Shown here one piece after another: positions 39,669 to 47,556 of a stretch of 64,000 bases of DNA. The notes below the pieces were generated by a model. It was not told where the DNA came from. It did no database searches and saw only the letters and a program-made list of their open reading frames with translations. This DNA comes from Psychrobacter sp. ANT_WB68 (lineage in GTDB: Bacteria; Pseudomonadota; Gammaproteobacteria; Pseudomonadales; Moraxellaceae): NCBI RefSeq assembly GCF_008369115.1, contig NZ_VOAZ01000001.1:1054001-1118000 (forward strand), given 5' to 3'. Every line of letters begins with the position of its first letter. Position 1 is the first letter of the stretch. The position numbers were made by a program, and so were the translations under genes.

Positions 39669-39672
39669 GTAA
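39391..39672 (+). CDS. Rz1-like outer-membrane spanin nested in Rz
   Basis: A 93-residue lipoprotein in the +1 frame, fully overlapping the Rz-like gene except for its last bases. The signal MNRLYKQLMKLKNVSRLSLL leads to the lipobox LLPAC (Cys about 32). It is followed by the proline-rich stretch IQPPPMPTLELSIPEQQ and a helix WQKRLTELATAYEQSS. Lipobox plus prolines plus nested frame is the hallmark of Rz1. A start at 39415 is also possible. Confidence 0.85.
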   Translation: MNRLYKQLMKLKNVSRLSLLMLLAPVILLPACQRLSTNSVIQPPPMPTLELSIPEQQETYSKSAQLNILEWQKRLTELATAYEQSSKPIKESE

Positions 39673-39676
39673 TAAA

Positions 39677-39709
39677 AGCCCGTCCTTAATTGGGCGGCTT
39701 ATTTTTTTT
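39677..39709 (+). terminator. terminator at the end of the late operon
   Basis: Arms AAGCCCGTCC and GGGCGGCTT around a short loop and then eight T. The element TTAAAATTTGAGG follows at 39712-39724, overlapping the integrase stop on the other strand. Confidence 0.75.
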
Positions 39710-39711
39710 GC

Positions 39712-40950
39712 TTAAAATTTGAGGCTATCAAGATAATCCGCCCAAGCTTGCATCATGTCTCTACGCTTATCAATCATTGTCACACGATTATAGGCACGTC
39801 CATTAGCGTCGCGCACGTTATGACCTAACTGTAACTCTATCAATGTCTCGCTGACATCTAATTGCTCAACCATTAGTGTTCGAGCAGACGCACGAAAACC
39901 GTGGGGCGTGTGAACGTCTTTATAGCCCAAACGCCAAAGAAACTTATTAAGCTGTTGCTGATGCTCAAACTTTTCTTTACGCCTCTTGTTATAAAACACA
40001 TAATCAGTGTGACCTGTTTGCTCATGTAATGCTCGTAATAGCTCGATAGCTTGTGTTGGCAATGGCACTACTAGACTAGCGACCATATCAGCTCTATTGC
40101 CTGTTTTCTGTGGACTAAACGTCCAAGTCTTAGCGTCAAAGTCGATAGCGTCCCAACGCATGGTGCACATATCACCGCTGCGCTGAAATAGCATTGATTG
40201 CAGCTTTAATATGTTCTGAGCGTGTCCATAAAAATCAGTCACACTATCTATATCACGCAGCAACTGACCAAACGCTACCGGCTCAATGATGGCATGATGG
40301 TGCTCAGTTTTTGGCTTTGGCAACATTAAGTCTGCAACGGCAATAGCAGGATTGTTGTCAATATAGCCTTGACCAATAGCGAGCGCAAAAATACGCTGAC
40401 AGACGCCGCGCACGCGCTTAGCAGTTGGTATCGTCTTGCGCTCAATATCTTTAATTGCCCTTAATACGTCAGGCGTTTTAATATGATCAATAGGCATGCG
40501 CCCGATATATGCTGCAGCATAAGCGATGTGCGTGCGCTTTTGCTCGATAGTACGATGTTCAAACTGTTTTGACGCTATTTGTGATTGTAGCCACTCTTCA
40601 GCCAACTCGCTAAAGGTTGGCATAGCTCGCTTTTTATTGTGCGCATCTTGATGATGGAATACGGGATCAATACCGCCAGCTAGCAATGATAAATTATTGC
40701 GGTACATATCACGGGCTTGCTCGAGTGTAAAAACAGGATAGGCGCCCAGAGTGAAGTTTTTACGCTTACCCGTGACAGGACTGGTAAATCGATGGCGAAA
40801 TGTAGTAGTCTTATTATCTCGAATATAAAGATTCAGTCCTTTATATCCTTGGATGGCGTAAACCTCATCGCCGCTGTCATGCTCTTTGATAGCTTGCTTG
40901 ATTTGTGAGTCGGTTTTAATACCAGCCTCTTTTAATTTTTGGTTAGCCAT
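39712..40950 (-). CDS. tyrosine integrase
   Basis: A 412-residue P4-type integrase that inserts and, with an excisionase, removes the prophage. ATG at 40950 is preferred; the open frame runs to 41055. The N-terminal arm-binding DUF4102 region is seen at YAIQGYKGLNLYIRDNKTTT and LGAYPVFTLEQARDMYRNNL. The catalytic domain has Arg in LFQRSGDMCTMRW (near 256), H-x-x-R in HGFRAS (near 346), and the tyrosine in GRAYNRVTMIDKR (near 387). It is convergent with the late operon and marks the right end of the prophage. Confidence 0.93.
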   Translation of the reverse strand: MANQKLKEAGIKTDSQIKQAIKEHDSGDEVYAIQGYKGLNLYIRDNKTTTFRHRFTSPVTGKRKNFTLGAYPVFTLEQARDMYRNNLSLLAGGIDPVFHHQDAHNKKRAMPTFSELAEEWLQSQIASKQFEHRTIEQKRTHIAYAAAYIGRMPIDHIKTPDVLRAIKDIERKTIPTAKRVRGVCQRIFALAIGQGYIDNNPAIAVADLMLPKPKTEHHHAIIEPVAFGQLLRDIDSVTDFYGHAQNILKLQSMLFQRSGDMCTMRWDAIDFDAKTWTFSPQKTGNRADMVASLVVPLPTQAIELLRALHEQTGHTDYVFYNKRRKEKFEHQQQLNKFLWRLGYKDVHTPHGFRASARTLMVEQLDVSETLIELQLGHNVRDANGRAYNRVTMIDKRRDMMQAWADYLDSLKF

Positions 40951-41106
40951 TTCGATTACCGTTTGATTACCACTTGATTTGACATAGACTGCAACAGTTT
41001 GGAACAGTATGCAATAGCAGTCAGTTAAAAACCCTATAATCACGTGGTGTTGCAAGGTCTATCAGGCTGTTGCAAACTATATCAAACACGCTGACTGATG
41101 GAGTCG

Positions 41107-41130
41107 CTTTTTTTTGCCTAAAATTTGATG
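41107..41130 (+). repeat. copy of the T-tract + CTAAAATTTGA repeat; candidate right-end region
   Basis: The sequence eight T, GC, C, TAAAATTTGA here nearly matches eight T, GC, T, TAAAATTTGA at 39702-39723, so the integrase gene is bracketed by two copies of about 21 bases in the same orientation. The prophage-chromosome junction must lie between the integrase start and lemA, but I cannot define the att core without the left end. Confidence 0.5.
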
Positions 41131-41171
41131 ATAGCTATTCTCTATAGTCTTGGTCATTAAATATTAATAAT

Positions 41172-41200
41172 AAGTCCTTAATAGTAAAGGACTTTTTTTT
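41172..41200 (+). terminator. intrinsic terminator near the prophage right end
   Basis: Perfect 8-bp arms AAGTCCTT / AAGGACTT and a long T tract. No gene to its left runs rightward except across the prophage. It may be the displaced terminator of a chromosomal gene left of the insertion, or belong to the phage. Confidence 0.75.
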
Positions 41201-41317
41201 CGCCTCCAATTCGCCCGATTTTAAACTTTGAGCCATAAATATGGGTTAAAATACAATGTAGTAACCTTTATTAACAATAACATCAATTATTAATACGAAA
41301 CGTTTTGGGATCTGTTT

Positions 41318-41914
41318 ATGAAAATGTTTGTTTGGCTCTTCATTGCAGTGGCTGTATTGGTCGTGGTCTTTGGGGTATCCGTTTTTAATAAGCTGGTGCG
41401 TGCCCGCAACCAAGCGAAAAATGGCTTTGCACAGATAGATGTACAACTAAAACGTCGTCATGATTTAATTCCAAATTTGGTTGAGACAGCCAAGCGTTAT
41501 TTAGCGCACGAAGAAGAAACGCTAACAAGCGTGATTAGTGCGCGTAATCATGCTCAAAGTCTGCAGGATTCTAGCAAGCATCAGCCAGATTCGCTTGAAC
41601 ACATGGCGCTGTTTGCCAAGGCAGAAGGGATGTTATCTAAAGCATTAGGTCAATTCTCAGCAGTGGTGGAAGCGTATCCTGAGCTAAAAGCGGATAGTAT
41701 GATTAAAGAGTTGATGGATGAGTTGACCAATACTGAAAATCGGATTGGCTTTGCACGTCAGCATTATAATGACAGCGTGATGTTTTATAATAACGACCGT
41801 GAAGTGTTCCCTAATAACCTCGTCAGCAGCACCTTTGGCTTTCGGCCACTCAGCCCATTGGTATTTGAAGACAGAAAGGCAATTGCGCAAGCACCTGTCG
41901 TTAATATGGGTTGA
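41318..41914 (+). CDS. lemA: LemA family protein
   Basis: A 198-residue protein with one N-terminal membrane segment (about 4-24, FVWLFIAVAVLVVVFGVSVF) and the conserved LemA body: NQAKNGFAQIDVQLKRRHDL, IPNLVETAKRYLAHEEETL, then NTENRIGFARQHYNDSV and FPNNLVSSTFGF. The family's function is unsettled; genes are often paired with M48 or TPM-domain proteins, as here. First clear chromosomal gene right of the prophage. Confidence 0.93.
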   Translation: MKMFVWLFIAVAVLVVVFGVSVFNKLVRARNQAKNGFAQIDVQLKRRHDLIPNLVETAKRYLAHEEETLTSVISARNHAQSLQDSSKHQPDSLEHMALFAKAEGMLSKALGQFSAVVEAYPELKADSMIKELMDELTNTENRIGFARQHYNDSVMFYNNDREVFPNNLVSSTFGFRPLSPLVFEDRKAIAQAPVVNMG

Positions 41915-41953
41915 TTTTATATGCATTTAGCTATCGCTAGGTCAGATAAGTAG

Positions 41954-44900
41954 ATGGATTTTTTTGGTGCACAGCGTAGCCGTACTCGGCGCAGCTTATT
42001 GCTCTATGGGCTATTTTTTCTCATTATATTTGCCCATATTGCGGTGGCGCTCGCTATTATGTCGCTGCTGCTGAACATGTTTACCGGTGGCATTTATTAC
42101 TGGGTGTTAATACTGGTGGTTGTATGGACGATCGGTAGCTTCGTCATTGGTAGTTTTTTAGAATATAGACGCTTAGTAGCAGGTGGTCGTGCGATTGCTC
42201 AGCGCGTAGGGGCCGTTCGGTTATTCATTGACCATAGCCAAGATGCTTGGCAGCATAGTCAAGGGGTTGCTAATCAACATCAGCCTGTACAGAAAGTTCG
42301 TTTTAGTGCCCTTCATATCGCGGTACGCGATGAGCGTGATTTCCCGCCTGTTTATCGCCGTTATTATGAGATTGCACAACAGCTCGCCATTGCCTCGGGT
42401 TTGAGTATGCCTATCTTGTATGTTCTGCCTGATGAGCAAGGGATTAACGGCTTCGTTGCCGGCCGTCATAGTCAAGATATGGTATTGGTTGTCACTCAAG
42501 GCGCGCTTGATAAGCTGTCCGATGAGGGGTTGTATGGTTTGATAGGGCACGAATATGGTCATATCTTGCATGGCGATGCCACCTTCAATTTACAGCTAAT
42601 GGTCGTGCTAGCAGGCTTGCAATTACTTTATGACTGGAGTGATTCCGTCAATAACTTTGGCGCTAGCAGTCAGAATAAGCAGCAAAATTATTTTGACAAT
42701 GCGGTCAATCAAAAAAAACCTTTACCACAAAGAACCATTGATAGTCATGCCCGTAGCACTGAAGCGCAGACAGCAAGCTTTACGACTCATAATGAGTGGG
42801 TCACCTACTGGCAAAATCAATCCAAAAATCAGCAGTCATCCGCTAAGCCCCAGTCGATGTGGTTACAAAGCACAGCTGCCACTGATCGGCAAGCGCCGCG
42901 AAGTATCTGGACATTACTAATACATGGATTGAGCTTCTCAAGCATGGCCAGTGCTCAACTCATCAAACACAGCTTTAATCGTGAACGTGAGTTACTCGCT
43001 GATGCGACGAGCGTACAGCTAACACGCTCGCCTGCCATCATGGAAACCTTAAAAGCCATCCATCAAGATTCGCTTGGTTCGCGCTTAACCGGTATCGCCG
43101 ATATCAATGGGCTTAGTCATTTCTTTTTTGCCAGTAGCGGGGCGGATTTGGGTGACGTCTCTTGGTTTGCCACGCACCCAAGCTTGACTGAGCGTATGAG
43201 CGCTATTAACGAAAATGCTTATCATGATTTCGCGGTGCAGGTTGCTAAAGAAAAATGCATCAATCAACAAAAGATTAAAGAGATATATGAACAGCGGCGA
43301 TTGGGTGATTGGGGCGTGGTAACAGCAAATAGCCTAAGCAAGATTAAACAAGAGACAAATACGCAATGCTCGTCAATATTTAACAATCAATCAGCCTCTA
43401 TTAATAACAGCATCATCGATTGCTCTAATGACGTTATCAATAAAGAAGTCGCTGCCTTTTCTACAGGTGAAATGAACAACCAATCGGAAGCCGATGCGGG
43501 GCTTGAGTTTGTTGTAGAACAGGATGTGGTCATTGATGGTCGTTTGCAGGTACAAGCAGAGCAGATAGGCACTCATCAGTTGCTAAAGCCATGGCAAGCA
43601 AAACCTGACAGTGACTTAGCATCAGATACATTAATTGGTATCGAGGATATAGAAAAAGTATCGTTACCACAGTATGTGATCAATCACAGTTATCATCCGT
43701 TAGGGGCGCAAGCATTGATTGAAGCAGTGCTGCTGTGTCATCAAGGTCACGTGCTGTCAACAACGGCGACTTATGATTTAACCGATATTTGGCTTGGACT
43801 GCATGAGGATGTTACGTCTGCTACTGAAATCAGCAACAATTATAGCGCTGGTATTAGCAGCAACACGCCATTTTTACCACATAGGTTAGATCACAAATTA
43901 TTAGAGACGGTGGCAAGTCTTGATCGGCGTTTAGACAGTGCGTTGCTAGCATTGGCGCTAAAGCAACTGAGACAATATAATCTGTCAGAAAGCGCTACTA
44001 ATGAATTACGCTTAAAGTATAAAGCCAATCATAGTAATCAATATCATCAACATTATATGCAGCAAAAAAAATGTCGTACGATTCTGATACGCTATCAGCA
44101 AGGTATTATTGAAGTCTTTAAAACCTATCTAACGGCAGATTTAAGCCAAAACTTTGCTGATAAATTATCTAATGATGATGGTTGTATTGATGAATATAAA
44201 CCAGTGTTCACTCTTTCAGGAAATACCGATTCTCGGTTGCCATCAATCTTAGCATTATGGCAAGCGCTACAGCTGCAGCAATTATTACCGATATTGTCTG
44301 CCATATTAAATGATGAACAATCGCAGTCGCATATACCTGCACAGACATTATGGCAGCAAGTATTACACGCTAGTACGGATGATATTTATGCTCAGCTTGA
44401 TCCTTCAGGACAAGTATTTGATGGTCTTGATGTTGCCGCGAGAACAATGGTTGCTTTATTGGCTTATCGCTTATCAAAAGATGCCAAAGGGCAGATAATA
44501 TCCGCACTAGATAGCTCAGTACATAGTGCAGTGCTCTTTAATAGTGCTAGCAGTGCTCATTATCTTGTGGATTTACGACGTCATGCACGTTTGATTGATA
44601 TTGATTTAGCAGTCGTTAGTGATGCAAACTTGCAATGGTTATTATTGACCGCGCAAAATCTAAATAGTGTCCAATTATTGGCGTTGATAGAAGCGGTGCC
44701 TATTTTTATAGCGCCTGTCTGTAAGTCGGCTGCATCAGAAGCCAAACGTGAGGATAATTCTCAAGAGAGGCAACAGGGCAGCGGTCAAATAGATTATAAT
44801 GCTTATATACAGGAAGGTAATGCGGGTAATGCCACTGGTCATCATTCATATGATTATAATACTTACCGGCAATGGCTGAGTACGTTGCATACAGTGATGT

Positions 44901-44986
44901 TACACGATACGATAGTCAGTCAAGATGAATATGACTGTTTGACCATGCTAGCCAATCATTGGTTAGGGGTTCGACAGCTTTTCTAA
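41954..44986 (+). CDS. M48 family metallopeptidase with large C-terminal extension
   Basis: A 1010-residue protein. Two membrane segments lie at about 16-40 and 44-68. The M48 zinc site is LIGHEYGHILHGD with His199-Glu200 and His203, and the third ligand in FNRERELLADATS (about 344). A conserved FFFASSGADLGDVSWFATHP, then LTERM, closes the protease domain near 420. The remaining 580 residues are helical and repetitive in style, with no domain I recognise; typical HtpX/M48 proteins have 290-480 residues. Paired with lemA. Confidence 0.85.
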   Translation: MDFFGAQRSRTRRSLLLYGLFFLIIFAHIAVALAIMSLLLNMFTGGIYYWVLILVVVWTIGSFVIGSFLEYRRLVAGGRAIAQRVGAVRLFIDHSQDAWQHSQGVANQHQPVQKVRFSALHIAVRDERDFPPVYRRYYEIAQQLAIASGLSMPILYVLPDEQGINGFVAGRHSQDMVLVVTQGALDKLSDEGLYGLIGHEYGHILHGDATFNLQLMVVLAGLQLLYDWSDSVNNFGASSQNKQQNYFDNAVNQKKPLPQRTIDSHARSTEAQTASFTTHNEWVTYWQNQSKNQQSSAKPQSMWLQSTAATDRQAPRSIWTLLIHGLSFSSMASAQLIKHSFNRERELLADATSVQLTRSPAIMETLKAIHQDSLGSRLTGIADINGLSHFFFASSGADLGDVSWFATHPSLTERMSAINENAYHDFAVQVAKEKCINQQKIKEIYEQRRLGDWGVVTANSLSKIKQETNTQCSSIFNNQSASINNSIIDCSNDVINKEVAAFSTGEMNNQSEADAGLEFVVEQDVVIDGRLQVQAEQIGTHQLLKPWQAKPDSDLASDTLIGIEDIEKVSLPQYVINHSYHPLGAQALIEAVLLCHQGHVLSTTATYDLTDIWLGLHEDVTSATEISNNYSAGISSNTPFLPHRLDHKLLETVASLDRRLDSALLALALKQLRQYNLSESATNELRLKYKANHSNQYHQHYMQQKKCRTILIRYQQGIIEVFKTYLTADLSQNFADKLSNDDGCIDEYKPVFTLSGNTDSRLPSILALWQALQLQQLLPILSAILNDEQSQSHIPAQTLWQQVLHASTDDIYAQLDPSGQVFDGLDVAARTMVALLAYRLSKDAKGQIISALDSSVHSAVLFNSASSAHYLVDLRRHARLIDIDLAVVSDANLQWLLLTAQNLNSVQLLALIEAVPIFIAPVCKSAASEAKREDNSQERQQGSGQIDYNAYIQEGNAGNATGHHSYDYNTYRQWLSTLHTVMLHDTIVSQDEYDCLTMLANHWLGVRQLF

Positions 44987-45135
44987 TCAATGTAATTGAC
45001 TACATTTAAGTAAGTGTTTTGCTGGCAAGAAGCAATATGTTTTAAATGTTTTTTGATATTATTTTTCTTCGTTGTTTTTTTTTTGACAGTAACAGCCTGT
45101 AAATCCATTTTAGATAAGTAGGATAGTAAATAAGC

Positions 45136-45996
45136 ATGAGTGATATCCAAGACCCGCTAGTTGTCATGCAGCATCGTATGCAGCAGCGCCAGATTTTAGC
45201 GATGATGGGTATCAATCAGTGGGTGCAGCCGAGCTCTGAAACCATGAATATCGCAGATATTTCTGCGCCTGCTCTGCTCGAGCAGATTACAGCTAACCCA
45301 ACTTTAGCTAATGCTAGCACTTCTTCTGCGACCACCACTGAACAGCCAAGCGTTGAATCTTCGAATATTAAATCCTCAAATATTGATGCTATATCAGGTA
45401 TGGTAGATGATGAGTCTATTAACCATTATTACGATGATGCGAATGAGACAGGTTGGATTCAGCCTGAACCTCAAAGCCCAGTTACCTATAGTTTTGATTC
45501 GACTGCCCCTGATGTATCTAAGCCAGCCGTTACATCCCTTGTAGACACTATCGTCGAGCAAACTGCTATTGCTGATATAAATAACACTGAGAGCTTTGAA
45601 GCAGATAGTTTTAAAGAGGACAGCTTTAAAAAGATAGTGCCATTTGATTTACAAGGTGGTCGCTATGGGGATTGGGTGGTTTTGGTGGATATCCAAGCAC
45701 TCAATAATGAGAGCCAAAAGCTCTGGAAAAATATCACGCAAGCGCTATCCATCACCTGTGAGACGACCTCATTTCCTATTTGTGAAGGTATGGATACGGC
45801 TGAGCTTGCCAATGCCAGCCTTGCTGGATATGTCTTTAAGCTTGGTCGCAGTGAAGAGATAAAAGTTGCCGCATTGACTGCGTTACCTGAAGGTCTTGAG
45901 CATCCTAACTTGACTACTGTACCCACACTAGAAGAGATGCTTACTAATAACAAATTAAAGCGTCAACTTTGGGAGCGGTTATCGAGCCAAAGTTAA
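45136..45996 (+). CDS. holD: divergent DNA polymerase III psi (HolD)-like protein
   Basis: A 286-residue protein. The N-terminus RQILAMMGINQWVQPSS resembles the E. coli psi opening (LQQLGITQW). The C-terminal 120 residues follow its order: GDWVVLVDIQALNNESQKLW for the central strand-helix, FKLGRSEEI matching RLGTDEPL, then VPTLEEMLTNNKLKRQLWER matching the psi end with ALW. Between them lies about 130 residues of low-complexity Ser/Thr/Asp-rich sequence. Psi bridges the clamp loader and SSB. The assignment is from memory of E. coli psi and is moderate. Confidence 0.55.
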   Translation: MSDIQDPLVVMQHRMQQRQILAMMGINQWVQPSSETMNIADISAPALLEQITANPTLANASTSSATTTEQPSVESSNIKSSNIDAISGMVDDESINHYYDDANETGWIQPEPQSPVTYSFDSTAPDVSKPAVTSLVDTIVEQTAIADINNTESFEADSFKEDSFKKIVPFDLQGGRYGDWVVLVDIQALNNESQKLWKNITQALSITCETTSFPICEGMDTAELANASLAGYVFKLGRSEEIKVAALTALPEGLEHPNLTTVPTLEEMLTNNKLKRQLWERLSSQS

Positions 45997-46151
45997 AGGC
46001 TTAGCTTAGAGCTTGCTGCAATAGCTATTGAACATAATGATTAAAAATAAAAATAGAGATAAGACTCACCTTAAGGGGTTTTAAAGCTGTAGTTTGTAGC
46101 TTTTAAAATCTATATAACAACGATGATTTCATCATATTTAGGATATTGATT

Positions 46152-47261
46152 ATGACCACTAAAGCCGCTCCTAACCGCGTACCTAATTTTTCAGCGGGAC
46201 CTGCCACCATACCGACGGCCGTATTATCACGCGCTCAAGAAGAATTGCTTGATTGGCAGGGCCGCGGCATGTCGGTTATGGAAGTGAGTCACCGTAGTAA
46301 AGAGTACATCGCGATTACTGAAAAAGCTGAAGCTAAATTGCGCTCGTTGATGAACATTCCAGACAATTATAAAGTGCTGTTTTTACAAGGTGGTGCCAGC
46401 TTACAGTTTTCAGCGATTCCATTAAACCTATTAAATGGTGGCCGCGCAGATTATCTGACAACGGGTACCTGGTCCGGTAAAGCGGTCAAAGAAGCACAGC
46501 GCTATGCCAAACTTGGCCTTGGTGAGATTAATGTGGTCGCAACTGGTAAAGACAGTAACTTTACTGATGTACCAGCCCAAAGCGATTGGAACCTGAGCGA
46601 AGATGCAGCATATTTTCATTACTGCGCCAACGAAACCATTCATGGTTTGCAAATATTTGAGCCACCGAAAGTGGATGCGCCTATTATCGTTGATATGTCT
46701 TCTTGCATTTTATCACAGCCCATTGATGTCTCTAAGTTTGGGATGATTTATGCCGGTGCACAAAAAAACATCGGTCCAGCAGGGCTGATTATTGTGATTA
46801 TTCGTGAAGATTTATTGGGCCGGGCAAGTGAGTGGTGCCCACTGCTGATGAACTATGAGCACCAAGCTGAAAAAGAATCAATGTCAAACACGCCAGCGAC
46901 GTATTCTTGGTATTTAGCAGGGTTAGTATTTGATTGGTTAGAGGAGCAGGGCGGTGTTGCTGCTATCGGCAAGATTAATCAGCAAAAAGCGGACTTACTC
47001 TATAAAACGATTGATAACAGCAGTTTTTATAGCAACCCAGTTGACCCTAAATATCGCTCTATCATGAACGTGCCGTTTACTTTAGCTGATAGCGACCTTG
47101 ATAAAGTATTTTTAGAAGAGTCAGAAGCAGCAGGTTTGATGAATCTCAAAGGTCACCGCGATGTGGGCGGTATGCGTGCCAGTATTTACAACGCGGTATC
47201 GCTAGACTGGGTACAGCAACTGGTTGACTTTATGATAGCATTTGAAAAGAAACACGCTTAA
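46152..47261 (+). CDS. serC: phosphoserine aminotransferase
   Basis: A 369-residue PLP enzyme converting 3-phosphohydroxypyruvate to phosphoserine, also used in pyridoxine synthesis. Family blocks: VPNFSAGPATIPTAVL, SVMEVSHRSKEY, LFLQGGASLQFSAIPLNLL, YCANETIHGLQIF, and the lysine in YAGAQKNIGPAGLII (about 195-200). The end GHRDVGGMRASIYNAV is diagnostic. ATG at 46152 is preferred over an upstream TTG. A terminator follows. Confidence 0.96.
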   Translation: MTTKAAPNRVPNFSAGPATIPTAVLSRAQEELLDWQGRGMSVMEVSHRSKEYIAITEKAEAKLRSLMNIPDNYKVLFLQGGASLQFSAIPLNLLNGGRADYLTTGTWSGKAVKEAQRYAKLGLGEINVVATGKDSNFTDVPAQSDWNLSEDAAYFHYCANETIHGLQIFEPPKVDAPIIVDMSSCILSQPIDVSKFGMIYAGAQKNIGPAGLIIVIIREDLLGRASEWCPLLMNYEHQAEKESMSNTPATYSWYLAGLVFDWLEEQGGVAAIGKINQQKADLLYKTIDNSSFYSNPVDPKYRSIMNVPFTLADSDLDKVFLEESEAAGLMNLKGHRDVGGMRASIYNAVSLDWVQQLVDFMIAFEKKHA

Positions 47262-47280
47262 GTCAGCACAGGTTTTAAAA

Positions 47281-47314
47281 AAAGACGCAACTTTTATGAG
47301 CTGCGTCTTTTTTT
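47281..47314 (+). terminator. intrinsic terminator of serC
   Basis: Nine-base arms AAAGACGCA / TGCGTCTTT and seven T. Positions 47315-47556 show no further gene. Confidence 0.85.
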
Positions 47315-47556
47315 ATGAGTGTTAGCGTTCTTTTAGGGCCAAGGTTTGGTTATACCATATACTTAACACCGCAAACCATTAGGTTAAAAAATCTAAGTTT
47401 GTTATGATAAAGTTTTGCAGCGCTTATGATACGTCGTGTTTTTGCTACGCTGTTATTTAATAAGTTCTCCTTTAAGCTACCATTCGCTTTCAGTTCATTA
47501 GGTAAATTCTTCATCTATTTATTTGGTCTAGCAGAGGGGTTTGTTATAACTTTATT

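Noticed and set aside
40980-41318. tRNA or tmRNA 3' end as the integration target
   Set aside because: I looked for a T-arm and CCA end near the integrase and found none; the only tRNA-like sequence is inside the prophage at 14929.
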